Shown in pieces: positions 6,380-12,783 of a stretch of DNA of 17,184 bases. This DNA is from Chthoniobacterales bacterium (lineage in GTDB: Bacteria; Verrucomicrobiota; Verrucomicrobiia; Chthoniobacterales; UBA10450). Position 1 is the first letter of the stretch. Every line of letters begins with the position of its first letter. The notes below the pieces were generated by a model. It was not told the DNA's origin and ran no database searches. It was given only the letters and a program-made list of their open reading frames with translations. The stretch lies in assembly GCA_013695925.1 (NCBI GenBank), contig JACCZO010000211.1, positions 1 through 17,184 on the forward strand, written 5' to 3'. A program made the translations under genes and the position numbers.

Positions 6380-6691
6380 TTAAGCGTCGACGCGGCCGTC
6401 GATTTTGGCCAACCCAAGATCGACTGCAGCTTGAACCAAGACCTGCATTACCGGGTTGCAGCCTTTGAAAGTAACGCGCTTGAGCACGGTTACGCTGTGT
6501 TGCTCGATCAGTCCCACAATCAAGCCATTGACGAAAGAACTGTTCGCAGTCCGAACTCCTGTAAAATTTAAAACGATCTCGTCGCAGAGGCCAACGTAGG
6601 GGTCAATTCTGCCGCGACGATACTCCGCTGCAGCTGCTCCGTCAGCTAGGTGTGTCCCCAGATCTGCCGCGATGGGAAGCTCCAGTTTCAT
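6380..6691 (-). CDS. STAS-like DUF4325 protein, last gene of the restriction-modification operon
   Basis: This 103-aa protein is similar to the STAS-like DUF4325 family. The N-terminal part (about 12-30) carries the GRIDPY-type segment. The core is EIVLNFTGVRTANSSFVNGL (38-57), which matches the strand-loop-helix of STAS anti-anti-sigma proteins. Asn50-Ser51-Ser52 stands where SpoIIAA has the phosphorylated Asp-Ser-Ser, so Ser51 or Ser52 is a candidate phosphoacceptor. The gene starts inside the stop of the STAS-GHKL gene (ATGA, 6691-6688), implying coupled translation and equal dosage. I infer that it is the protein partner of that ATPase, as in SpoIIAA/SpoIIAB switching. A structural STAS fold without phosphorylation is the alternative. 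Confidence 0.75.
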   Translation of the reverse strand: MKLELPIAADLGTHLADGAAAAEYRRGRIDPYVGLCDEIVLNFTGVRTANSSFVNGLIVGLIEQHSVTVLKRVTFKGCNPVMQVLVQAAVDLGLAKIDGRVDA

Positions 6692-7626
6692 GCCTCGAAG
6701 GTAGCGTTTATTGTGCCGCCGCGCAAAAGTCCAGCCCCAATCTTCGCGCGCTGCAAAAGATCGGCGAAGTCGCGTGTTGTCTGTTGGGGAAAACTGCCCG
6801 CGACCAGCGTCCCTCGATAATAGCCGTTATCCGGAAGAGTCCGGACAATGGTCTGCAGATCGCGAGGAATCGTCACGACACCTGAACCACTCACGATCAT
6901 GAGCCACCCTTTCGCCAACCGCGTCAGGTTGCTCACGAGCGTCAACCCGACGCCTTCATTCGGATTGCCCACCTTGCAGGAGACCCGTGGCTCCATCGAT
7001 TTGCAGATCGCTTCCATGTCTGTGAAACGATCGCTACCGGGGTACTCGACGAGTTGCAAACTCCGCAGCATGCCAATGCCATCATCGGCCAAGGCGATTC
7101 GGACGAACCCCTCAGTTCGCGTGACTTGTGCCGCCGCGTAGCCAACACCCGCGCTGTGCTGGCGAGTATTGTTCGCGACTTCGGTGATCACATAGTTTGC
7201 CAGGTCATACAATCCGGCCATCGGATGATCGTAATCCTCGCCGCCCGGCGCCAGGCAGCCGGCCACGTCCCGGCCAAGCTGGGTCACATCATGGTCGATG
7301 ACTCTCACCGGCACAAACCGGCCTTGCGCTTCGTGTCGTTGAAAACCTTTCGGCAGTTGAACCCGACACGCGCTGAGGAGGTCCATCCGCTGGAGGTAGC
7401 CTGTGATGGCGCAATCAGAGAGGCCGTGGAACGCAACACCACGATTTTGGCGTTGCCAGCCGTTCACGCTCGCCGCCAGCGCGGTGAGACCAGCCGGTGT
7501 CACCCGTCGAAGGTGAGAGAAGTCGAGCGCGATCTCCTCCGCGTGGCGCAACTCGCCAAGCTGGGAAAGGAAAGGGAGCAATCCTCTCGCGTTAATTTGC
7601 GCGGGGAGAACAAACAGCGCCCTCAT
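6688..7626 (-). CDS. STAS-domain plus GHKL (HATPase_c) ATP-binding protein
   Basis: The protein is 312 aa with two parts. Residues 1-90 look like a STAS or STAS-like domain (EEIALDFSHLRRVTPAGLTAL at 30-50) without a serine at the usual phosphorylation point. Residues about 130-300 carry a GHKL ATPase fold: N-box ITEVANNTRQHS (147-158) with Glu149, Asn152 and Asn153; G1 box ADDGIGM (180-186); and G2 box NEGVGLTLV (223-231). No phosphoacceptor histidine or DHp helix pair is present, so it resembles an anti-sigma-factor-type serine kinase or ATP-dependent switch rather than a two-component sensor. It starts inside the hsdS stop (ATGA, 7626-7623) and overlaps the DUF4325 gene in the same way. I infer that it regulates, or is part of, the restriction-modification complex. 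Confidence 0.8.
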   Translation of the reverse strand: MRALFVLPAQINARGLLPFLSQLGELRHAEEIALDFSHLRRVTPAGLTALAASVNGWQRQNRGVAFHGLSDCAITGYLQRMDLLSACRVQLPKGFQRHEAQGRFVPVRVIDHDVTQLGRDVAGCLAPGGEDYDHPMAGLYDLANYVITEVANNTRQHSAGVGYAAAQVTRTEGFVRIALADDGIGMLRSLQLVEYPGSDRFTDMEAICKSMEPRVSCKVGNPNEGVGLTLVSNLTRLAKGWLMIVSGSGVVTIPRDLQTIVRTLPDNGYYRGTLVAGSFPQQTTRDFADLLQRAKIGAGLLRGGTINATFEA

Positions 7627-9065
7627 GCGCGGTAAGACCGTCTCGACGATATCCGATTTGTTAGGCCGCGATCAAGCTTCTTCTCGCCGAGAATAAGCGC
7701 TTCAACCTCGGCGGCGATCTCTCGGGTCAGGCGGGCGGCGGTTTCGCGCTCGCGGGCGATTTCGGCGCGACCTTTCTGCACTCGCGCCATGATCTCCCGT
7801 TGCACGAGCACGGGCGGGAGCGGGATTGGAAAATTGCCGATGTCCTCCGCACCGATTTTCCACATGCCAACGGCGGTGCGCGCGTTGGATTGAAAGAACG
7901 CCCTTCCGAGCGGTGTTTGAATCACTTCGCCGACGTATTCCGACAACAGCGAATCCTTGAATCGCGCCCGAATGATCGTGTCGGGAAAAACGAAACTCGG
8001 TGCATCATCTTTTGCCAAGGCGCACTTCGCTACATGGTCATAGCTGCCAACGCTTCGGCAGATGAACAAGTCACCCTTCCGAATCGAAAAGCGTTCGGCG
8101 ATCTTGTCGGGAATCTTGATGAACTTGCTCTTAGTCAAATCCAACCCGGCGGCGGCGAGCGCATTGAGCTTTAGCATCTTGTGCGGCGTCGGGCCTGCCA
8201 CGGGCTTGATGCAATAGCCGTTCATCGTTTCGATGAGATGTTCGCCGAGCGGGACAATCGGAAACTTTGATTTGGCAAAGCCGAGCAAACCTTGGCGTGC
8301 GCGGCTCAAGTAATTGAAGCTCCACCGTTCTAATTCCTTCCACGGAAGCGCGAAGCACTTTCCGACCGGTTTATCCGCGAGCGGCGGCGGCGTGCCTAAG
8401 CCGCGATAAACGATGCCTGGCAATGTCCCTTCCAACTTCTCAATTCGCGCGCGGGCTGCGGCGATTTGGCGTTTTCGCTCGCGCCAGCGGGCGACGATGG
8501 CCGCTTGCTCCTTTAGCGGCGGCAGCGCGATTTCAAAGCCCAAGAATTGTTCTTCCTTGAATCGGTTCCGGCTCACGGCGGCGGAGCCGGTGGAAGCCGC
8601 GCTCACGGCACGGACGGTCGTTTCACGCGTGCAAAAAAGATAGAGGTAATCTGGCAAGAGTCGGTGCGAGTCCGTGACGAATTGCGGGAACTCATTTGAG
8701 ACGAAACAATCGCCAAGCTCGGGCGGGACGACGGCGAAAGATGCCTTCCACGCAAAAAGCCGATTGTAGATGAGCGCACCGGGCACGAGCGGGGCGACGT
8801 GGTTCGCGCTCATGCCGTCGCCGCGCACCGTCTCGCGATGAAAGACGCCTTCGCCGTACCATTTCACGCCCGCCATTTTATATTCGGTATCCGGCTCCGC
8901 CTTCATGCGCGCGTCAGCCTGCCGAAGAAGGTCCCGCAGGCGGACGCGTTGCCAACCGGGCGGCAGCGCCTGCCGCAAAAGAAGGCTGGTGGGAATCACC
9001 CATCGCTCCAAATCCTTCCACCAAACCGCGAACGCGCGGCGCGGTGGCGCGCTCGCCGCCGTCAT
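7623..9065 (-). CDS. hsdS: Restriction-modification DNA specificity subunit with two target-recognition domains
   Basis: This 480-aa protein selects the DNA sequence that the nuclease-methyltransferase acts on. Two target-recognition domains (about 34-185 and 265-418) are each followed by a conserved helical spacer: PPLKEQAAIVARWRERKRQI (182-201 onward) and PPVLVQREIMARVQKGRAEI (417-436 onward). Each half is also introduced by a matching segment, FAVWWKDLERW (12-22) and FALPWKELERW (238-248), showing that the halves arose by duplication. The length and two-TRD layout imply a bipartite recognition sequence. ATG 9065 overlaps the hsdM stop as ATGA; a longer open frame to 9131 exists but lies inside hsdM. 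The next gene overlaps its stop by the same four bases. The C-terminal tail after about 460 is basic and poorly conserved-looking. Confidence 0.92.
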   Translation of the reverse strand: MTAASAPPRRAFAVWWKDLERWVIPTSLLLRQALPPGWQRVRLRDLLRQADARMKAEPDTEYKMAGVKWYGEGVFHRETVRGDGMSANHVAPLVPGALIYNRLFAWKASFAVVPPELGDCFVSNEFPQFVTDSHRLLPDYLYLFCTRETTVRAVSAASTGSAAVSRNRFKEEQFLGFEIALPPLKEQAAIVARWRERKRQIAAARARIEKLEGTLPGIVYRGLGTPPPLADKPVGKCFALPWKELERWSFNYLSRARQGLLGFAKSKFPIVPLGEHLIETMNGYCIKPVAGPTPHKMLKLNALAAAGLDLTKSKFIKIPDKIAERFSIRKGDLFICRSVGSYDHVAKCALAKDDAPSFVFPDTIIRARFKDSLLSEYVGEVIQTPLGRAFFQSNARTAVGMWKIGAEDIGNFPIPLPPVLVQREIMARVQKGRAEIARERETAARLTREIAAEVEALILGEKKLDRGLTNRISSRRSYRA

Positions 9066-11314
9066 TGCGCCACCTCCGCGAGAAAGCACGCCTCCGGGTT
9101 GCGGCGAAACTCGCGGTAAAGCTCCACGCAAGTCTTGGCCGTCCCCGGCGGCACGTTGTCATTTGGGAACAGCTCGTTTTGGTCCGGTTCGCCCGTCGCG
9201 GTGATTCCTACTTTCTCGGCTTCGTAAAGGAAGATCGGATACGGGAAACGCTCTTTGAGCAAGGCGCGGGTCTCCGCTGTGATGATCTCGGACATGCGCT
9301 TTTGATAGGTTGCGAGTTCTCGTTGCAGCGTTTTCCGCCGCGCCATATCCCCTGCGGCCTTGGCCGCCGCGATCACATCATTCAGCCGCGCGGTTTCCTT
9401 TGCGATCTCCGGCGCATGCTTCGCTTCAACCTCGGCGCGTGCCTTCGCGTTCTTCTTGTCAAACTCGGCTTGCTCCTTCGCGGTGAATTTTTGCAGGAAG
9501 AGGAGCGAGGCTTTCACGCTCGCGCCAGAGGAGAGGAACGTCTCCTGCGGCAGACTCACCACGGCCCGGATGAATGCCCGGTTTTCGCAAAACTCGCGCA
9601 CGTAGGCGAGCGAGGGGTTGTTGAAGATTCCTTCCGGCAGGACAATGCCGAGACGCCCGCCGGGCCGCAGCAAGGCGAGGCAGCGTTCGATGAAAAGAAT
9701 CTCGGTTTTGATTTTACCGAGCTTGCCCGCGGATTTCTCATCTCCGCCGCGGCGAGGTAATTCGAACAAGCTGGCAATGGCTTTTCCTTTCGCCGCTTCC
9801 ACCCGTGCGACGGCCTCCTGGTAAACGTCGCCGTATTCGCGCGCGTAAACTCGTTTGCTCTCTTCCCATTCCGGCCCTTCCGGTATTTCCACCCGCGCGC
9901 CGGATTCCACATGCGCGCCGAAGGGCGGATTGGTGAGGATGATGTCGAAGCGGCCGTCGAAAATGCCGTTGACGTTCAAGAAGCCGTTCCAGTGATGCAC
10001 GCCGCCGTGGCCGTCGCCGTGCATGATCATGTTCATCTTGCTCGTGCGCGCCATCCGGTCGTTCGCGTCGGTGCCGTAGATGCAACGATTCGAGAGCTGC
10101 CACATGCTGGAGTTCGGTGCTTTTGGATCAAGATCGCGCTGAAGCTGGTCGTACTTTTTCCGGAGGGCTTCCGCCTTCTTTCTGGCTGAGCCCCGCGTCT
10201 TCTCAATTTCAGATTTGTATTTTGCGTATGCTTTGTCCGCTTCGGCCAAGAGTTGCTCGCGGACGTTGGCGAAGAATCGGATCAAGAAACCGCCGGACCC
10301 GCTCGCTGGATCGCAGATTTTTTCATCGAATCGCGGCTCCACCATCTCGACCATGAATTTCACGATCTCGCGTGGCGTAAAAAATTGGCCGATTTCGCCG
10401 CGAAAGGTTCGGCCAAGGAAGCGCTCAAACGCGATCCCTTTCACATCTTCGCTGGTATCGGAAAGGTTGTAGCGTTCGAGCAGCTCGACAATTCTTTCTC
10501 CAGTCGGTGCCTTCAAAGACAGCTTCTCATCCGCAGCGAAAAGCTTGTCGTCGCGGAAGTCCTTAATCGTTTCCTGAAAGAGAAGAGCAAGAGGGTTGTC
10601 GCCGGGAAGAGTCCGCAGGTAATCGACCGTGAAGCGGTTGTCGCGCCGCTTCTTCCGCCGCATGTCGCGTTCCACCCAGACCTTGATGAAAAGGACCTTG
10701 GCAATCTCATCAAACGCCGCTGCGGGGTCGAGGTGTTCGCGATTGCGGATGACGTTGTGGCATTGGTGGAGCAGGTCCGCGAACTCGTCTTCTTTGAAGA
10801 CTTTTAGCTTCTTGATCAGTTCATCGATCTCTCGATCGGTCGCGTCGGCGTGGGGGACATCGGTGATTTCTTCGACGTACCCGGGCATCCGGTCTTTTTT
10901 GACGCGCCAGTATTTGGTCTCGCGATTGTTATGCGTGACAAAGAACGGAGCCTCGACGTTTCGGGCGTAGCTCTCGCCCTGGCCGTAGTCTTTCAAACTG
11001 ATGGTGACGTTTTCGGCTTTGCACTCAACGACGATCAGCGGTGTCTTGCGATCAGACTTATCTTGCTGGGTTCGCCAAATCGCGAGGTCCGCGCGAACGG
11101 ACCCACGGCCCAACGGTAAACGAATCTCCTCGTCCATTTGCTCGAGGGAGAAGCCGTATTCGTTCACGAACGTGCAGACGTACTGTTGCCGAACGCGCTC
11201 TTCCGGAAGATTAACCAGCCATCGCTTTCGAATGTGGCTCCAAATTCGGCCCTCGGCGTCAGATTGCGTTTGCAAGAGTTTCGACGAAGTCGCCAACCTC
11301 ACTGCGTTAGCCAT
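9062..11314 (-). CDS. Fused PD-(D/E)XK nuclease - N6-adenine DNA methyltransferase (RM subunit)
   Basis: The 750-aa product fuses restriction and modification. Residues about 25-135 resemble the HsdR N-terminal nuclease domain (HSDR_N_2): Asp76 in RADLAIW, then Glu97-Cys-Lys99 in VVECKAE, and QGESYAR, which together match a PD-(D/E)XK active site. Residues about 170-620 are an HsdM-type methyltransferase: GQFFTPREIVKFMVEM (309-324), motif I DPASGSGGFL (335-344) for SAM binding and motif IV NPPF (462-465) for adenine transfer. A helical charged region (about 610-690) leads to the C-terminus. No helicase motor and no separate HsdR exist here, which resembles BcgI-type A subunits. ATG 11314 was chosen; a TTG at 11407 would add 31 unremarkable residues. 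It heads a four-gene overlapping operon. Confidence 0.87.
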   Translation of the reverse strand: MANAVRLATSSKLLQTQSDAEGRIWSHIRKRWLVNLPEERVRQQYVCTFVNEYGFSLEQMDEEIRLPLGRGSVRADLAIWRTQQDKSDRKTPLIVVECKAENVTISLKDYGQGESYARNVEAPFFVTHNNRETKYWRVKKDRMPGYVEEITDVPHADATDREIDELIKKLKVFKEDEFADLLHQCHNVIRNREHLDPAAAFDEIAKVLFIKVWVERDMRRKKRRDNRFTVDYLRTLPGDNPLALLFQETIKDFRDDKLFAADEKLSLKAPTGERIVELLERYNLSDTSEDVKGIAFERFLGRTFRGEIGQFFTPREIVKFMVEMVEPRFDEKICDPASGSGGFLIRFFANVREQLLAEADKAYAKYKSEIEKTRGSARKKAEALRKKYDQLQRDLDPKAPNSSMWQLSNRCIYGTDANDRMARTSKMNMIMHGDGHGGVHHWNGFLNVNGIFDGRFDIILTNPPFGAHVESGARVEIPEGPEWEESKRVYAREYGDVYQEAVARVEAAKGKAIASLFELPRRGGDEKSAGKLGKIKTEILFIERCLALLRPGGRLGIVLPEGIFNNPSLAYVREFCENRAFIRAVVSLPQETFLSSGASVKASLLFLQKFTAKEQAEFDKKNAKARAEVEAKHAPEIAKETARLNDVIAAAKAAGDMARRKTLQRELATYQKRMSEIITAETRALLKERFPYPIFLYEAEKVGITATGEPDQNELFPNDNVPPGTAKTCVELYREFRRNPEACFLAEVAQ

Positions 11315-11480
11315 CCCGTTGTTACGCCTGCGGTTCACTGGGGGACACGCTATCGGCAATATCGTTTGCTGTGCAAGAGTGAGCTCAACATTCGCCGGCG
11401 CCGTCAATGGATTGACGCTGCAAGATTGACGACGCTGTGTTGCTCAGCGAGTACGGTAAAAGGCGAAGCCGTCGCGAGGA
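11315..11480. promoter_or_regulatory. Divergent region between the RM operon and the MBL-fold gene
   Basis: These 166 nt separate the leftward RM operon (ATG 11314) from the rightward MBL gene and should hold both promoters. I see no convincing -35/-10 pair. GATTGACG-type sequence occurs twice close together (ATTGACG at 11411-11417 and 11425-11431) and could be half-sites of an operator, though this is weak. A TTG start at 11407 for the RM gene would place part of this region inside the coding sequence. Confidence 0.35.
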
Positions 11481-12407
11481 ATGCCGCAACTACCAACGAC
11501 TGGCGCCGCGCGCCGCAACTGGATCGCGCATCTCTGGCGGGAATGGACCCTCGAGAGCTGGCGCGCGATCGCGCCCGCCCGGGCAAAACCGCGCCCGGGC
11601 GAATGGCCTAACGACCGGCTCAGCGCCGCCTGGCTCGGCCACGCGACCGTCCTGCTCAATTTCTTTGGCATCACCATCCTGACCGATCCGGTGCTCTTGC
11701 GCCGGATCGGCATTCCGTTGCCTTTCACCGCGATCGGGCCGAAGCGCCTGACCGCGCCCGCGCTGACGGTGGAGGAGCTGCCGCCGATCGATCTCATTCT
11801 GCTTTCGCACGCGCATTTCGATCACCTCGATTGGCGGACGCTGCGGCGCTTCGACGGCCGGACGCAGGTCGTGACGGCGTCGCGCACGCGCGACCTGCTG
11901 GGCTGGACGAGGCTGCGCCGGATCACCGAGCTGGGCTGGGGCGAGGAGACGACGGTGGAAACCGCGGCCGGTTTGCTTCTCGTTAGGGCATTTCCCGTCC
12001 GGCACTGGGGCGCGCGGCTGCGGAGCGATGATTACCGCGGCTATAACGGTTACGTCCTGGAACGGAACGGCCGTCGGGTCATCTTTGCCGGCGATACGGC
12101 CCTAACGAACAGTTTCGGCAGCTTGCGCGACGGTCGCCCCTACGATCTCGCGATTTTCGGGATCGGCGCTTATCAGCCGTGGATTCGCGCCCATTGCACG
12201 CCCGAGCAGGCGATCGCGATGGCAAAGGACGCCGGCGCGCGCTGCATCATGCCGGTCCATCACCAAACCTTTAAACTCAGCTTCGAGCCGTTCCGGGAAC
12301 CGATCGAGCGGTTCGTGAGGGCGCTGGCCGACGAGCCGGAGCGGATTGCGCTGCGGGAGATCGGAGAAACGTTCGTCTTGCCGCGACAACAGGCTCCATT
12401 GAGCTAG
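11481..12407 (+). CDS. Metallo-beta-lactamase-fold hydrolase, NAPE-PLD/UlaG-like
   Basis: The 308-aa protein is an MBL-fold metal hydrolase of the NAPE-phospholipase D / UlaG-like branch. It has the WLGHATVLL strand (51-59), the metal motif SHAHFDHLDW (109-118; His110, His112, Asp114, His115), VRHWG (173-177; His175), FAGDTAL (202-208; Asp205) and MPVHHQTF (257-264; His260). These are the ligands expected for a two-metal site. It lacks an obvious signal peptide, so it is probably cytoplasmic. ATG 11481 directly abuts a GAGGA sequence, leaving no spacer, so the start is not fully certain. The substrate may be a phosphodiester or lactone and cannot be told. Three CCTAACGA copies lie inside this one gene. 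Confidence 0.88.
   Translation: MPQLPTTGAARRNWIAHLWREWTLESWRAIAPARAKPRPGEWPNDRLSAAWLGHATVLLNFFGITILTDPVLLRRIGIPLPFTAIGPKRLTAPALTVEELPPIDLILLSHAHFDHLDWRTLRRFDGRTQVVTASRTRDLLGWTRLRRITELGWGEETTVETAAGLLLVRAFPVRHWGARLRSDDYRGYNGYVLERNGRRVIFAGDTALTNSFGSLRDGRPYDLAIFGIGAYQPWIRAHCTPEQAIAMAKDAGARCIMPVHHQTFKLSFEPFREPIERFVRALADEPERIALREIGETFVLPRQQAPLS
11607..11614 (+). repeat. CCTAACGA motif, copy 6
   Basis: It is read CCT|AAC|GA in the MBL gene (Pro43-Asn44-Asp45), a different frame from copies 1 and 3. Confidence 0.75.
11980..11987 (-). repeat. CCTAACGA motif, copy 7 (inverted)
   Basis: On the plus strand it reads TCGTTAGG in the MBL gene (TC|GTT|AGG, Val168-Arg169). Confidence 0.75.
12101..12108 (+). 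repeat. CCTAACGA motif, copy 8
   Basis: It is read C|CTA|ACG|A in the MBL gene (Leu208-Thr209), using a CTA codon. A one-mismatch copy, CTTAACGA, follows between genes at 12426-12433. Confidence 0.75.
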
Positions 12408-12453
12408 ACAGGAGCAGCGATCTGGCTTAACGAACCTCCGAAGCGTTCACCTT

Positions 12454-12774
12454 ATGTTTAGTCCGACAAAAATTTACTTCATCGTTTTCGGTCTCCTGAC
12501 GATCGCCGGTGGAATCATGGGCTACGTCAAAGCCGGCAGCACCATCTCCCTGCTTGCGGGCGTTATCTGCGGCATCCTCTTGCTGGTGGCCGCATTCCTT
12601 CTCCCGGCCAATGTTGTGGCCGGTCTCGTCATTGGCGGCGTCGTCTCGCTTCTGCTCGCGGCCCAATTTTTGCCCGCCTTTTTCCGGACCGGGAAAATGA
12701 TGCCGGCCGGGATGATGTCGCTCCTGAGTATCCTCGGCGTTGTCTTTGCCATCGCCGCCTGGATTCGCAAATAG
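12454..12774 (+). CDS. TMEM14/UPF0136-type small membrane protein
   Basis: This is a 106-aa integral membrane protein with about four hydrophobic segments (roughly 8-24, 30-50, 52-72 and 86-103). The block GGIMGYVKAGSTISLLAGVI (19-38) matches the TMEM14 (Tmemb_14) family pattern of G-x-x-G-Y-x-K-x-G-S-x-x-S-L-x-x-G. Its bacterial function is unknown. ATG 12454 lies 46 nt after the MBL gene stop, and CCTCCG is the nearest purine-poor upstream sequence, so no strong ribosome binding site is seen. The next gene begins 9 nt after its stop, so the two are probably co-transcribed. Confidence 0.82.
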   Translation: MFSPTKIYFIVFGLLTIAGGIMGYVKAGSTISLLAGVICGILLLVAAFLLPANVVAGLVIGGVVSLLLAAQFLPAFFRTGKMMPAGMMSLLSILGVVFAIAAWIRK

Positions 12775-12783
12775 CGGCTGCGC

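Noticed and set aside
6688..7626. Two-component sensor histidine kinase
   Set aside because: GHKL boxes are present, but there is no phosphoacceptor-histidine domain, no membrane segment and no response regulator. A STAS domain and a STAS partner point to a switching protein instead.
7655..7665. TTGTTAGG near the end of hsdS as a further CCTAACGA copy
   Set aside because: It differs at the G of the TAACGA core, so it was not counted. The RM operon has no exact copy.
9062..11407. Plain type I HsdM with a missing HsdR
   Set aside because: The N-terminal 130 residues carry an HsdR-like PD-(D/E)XK nuclease pattern, so the restriction function is more likely fused than lost.
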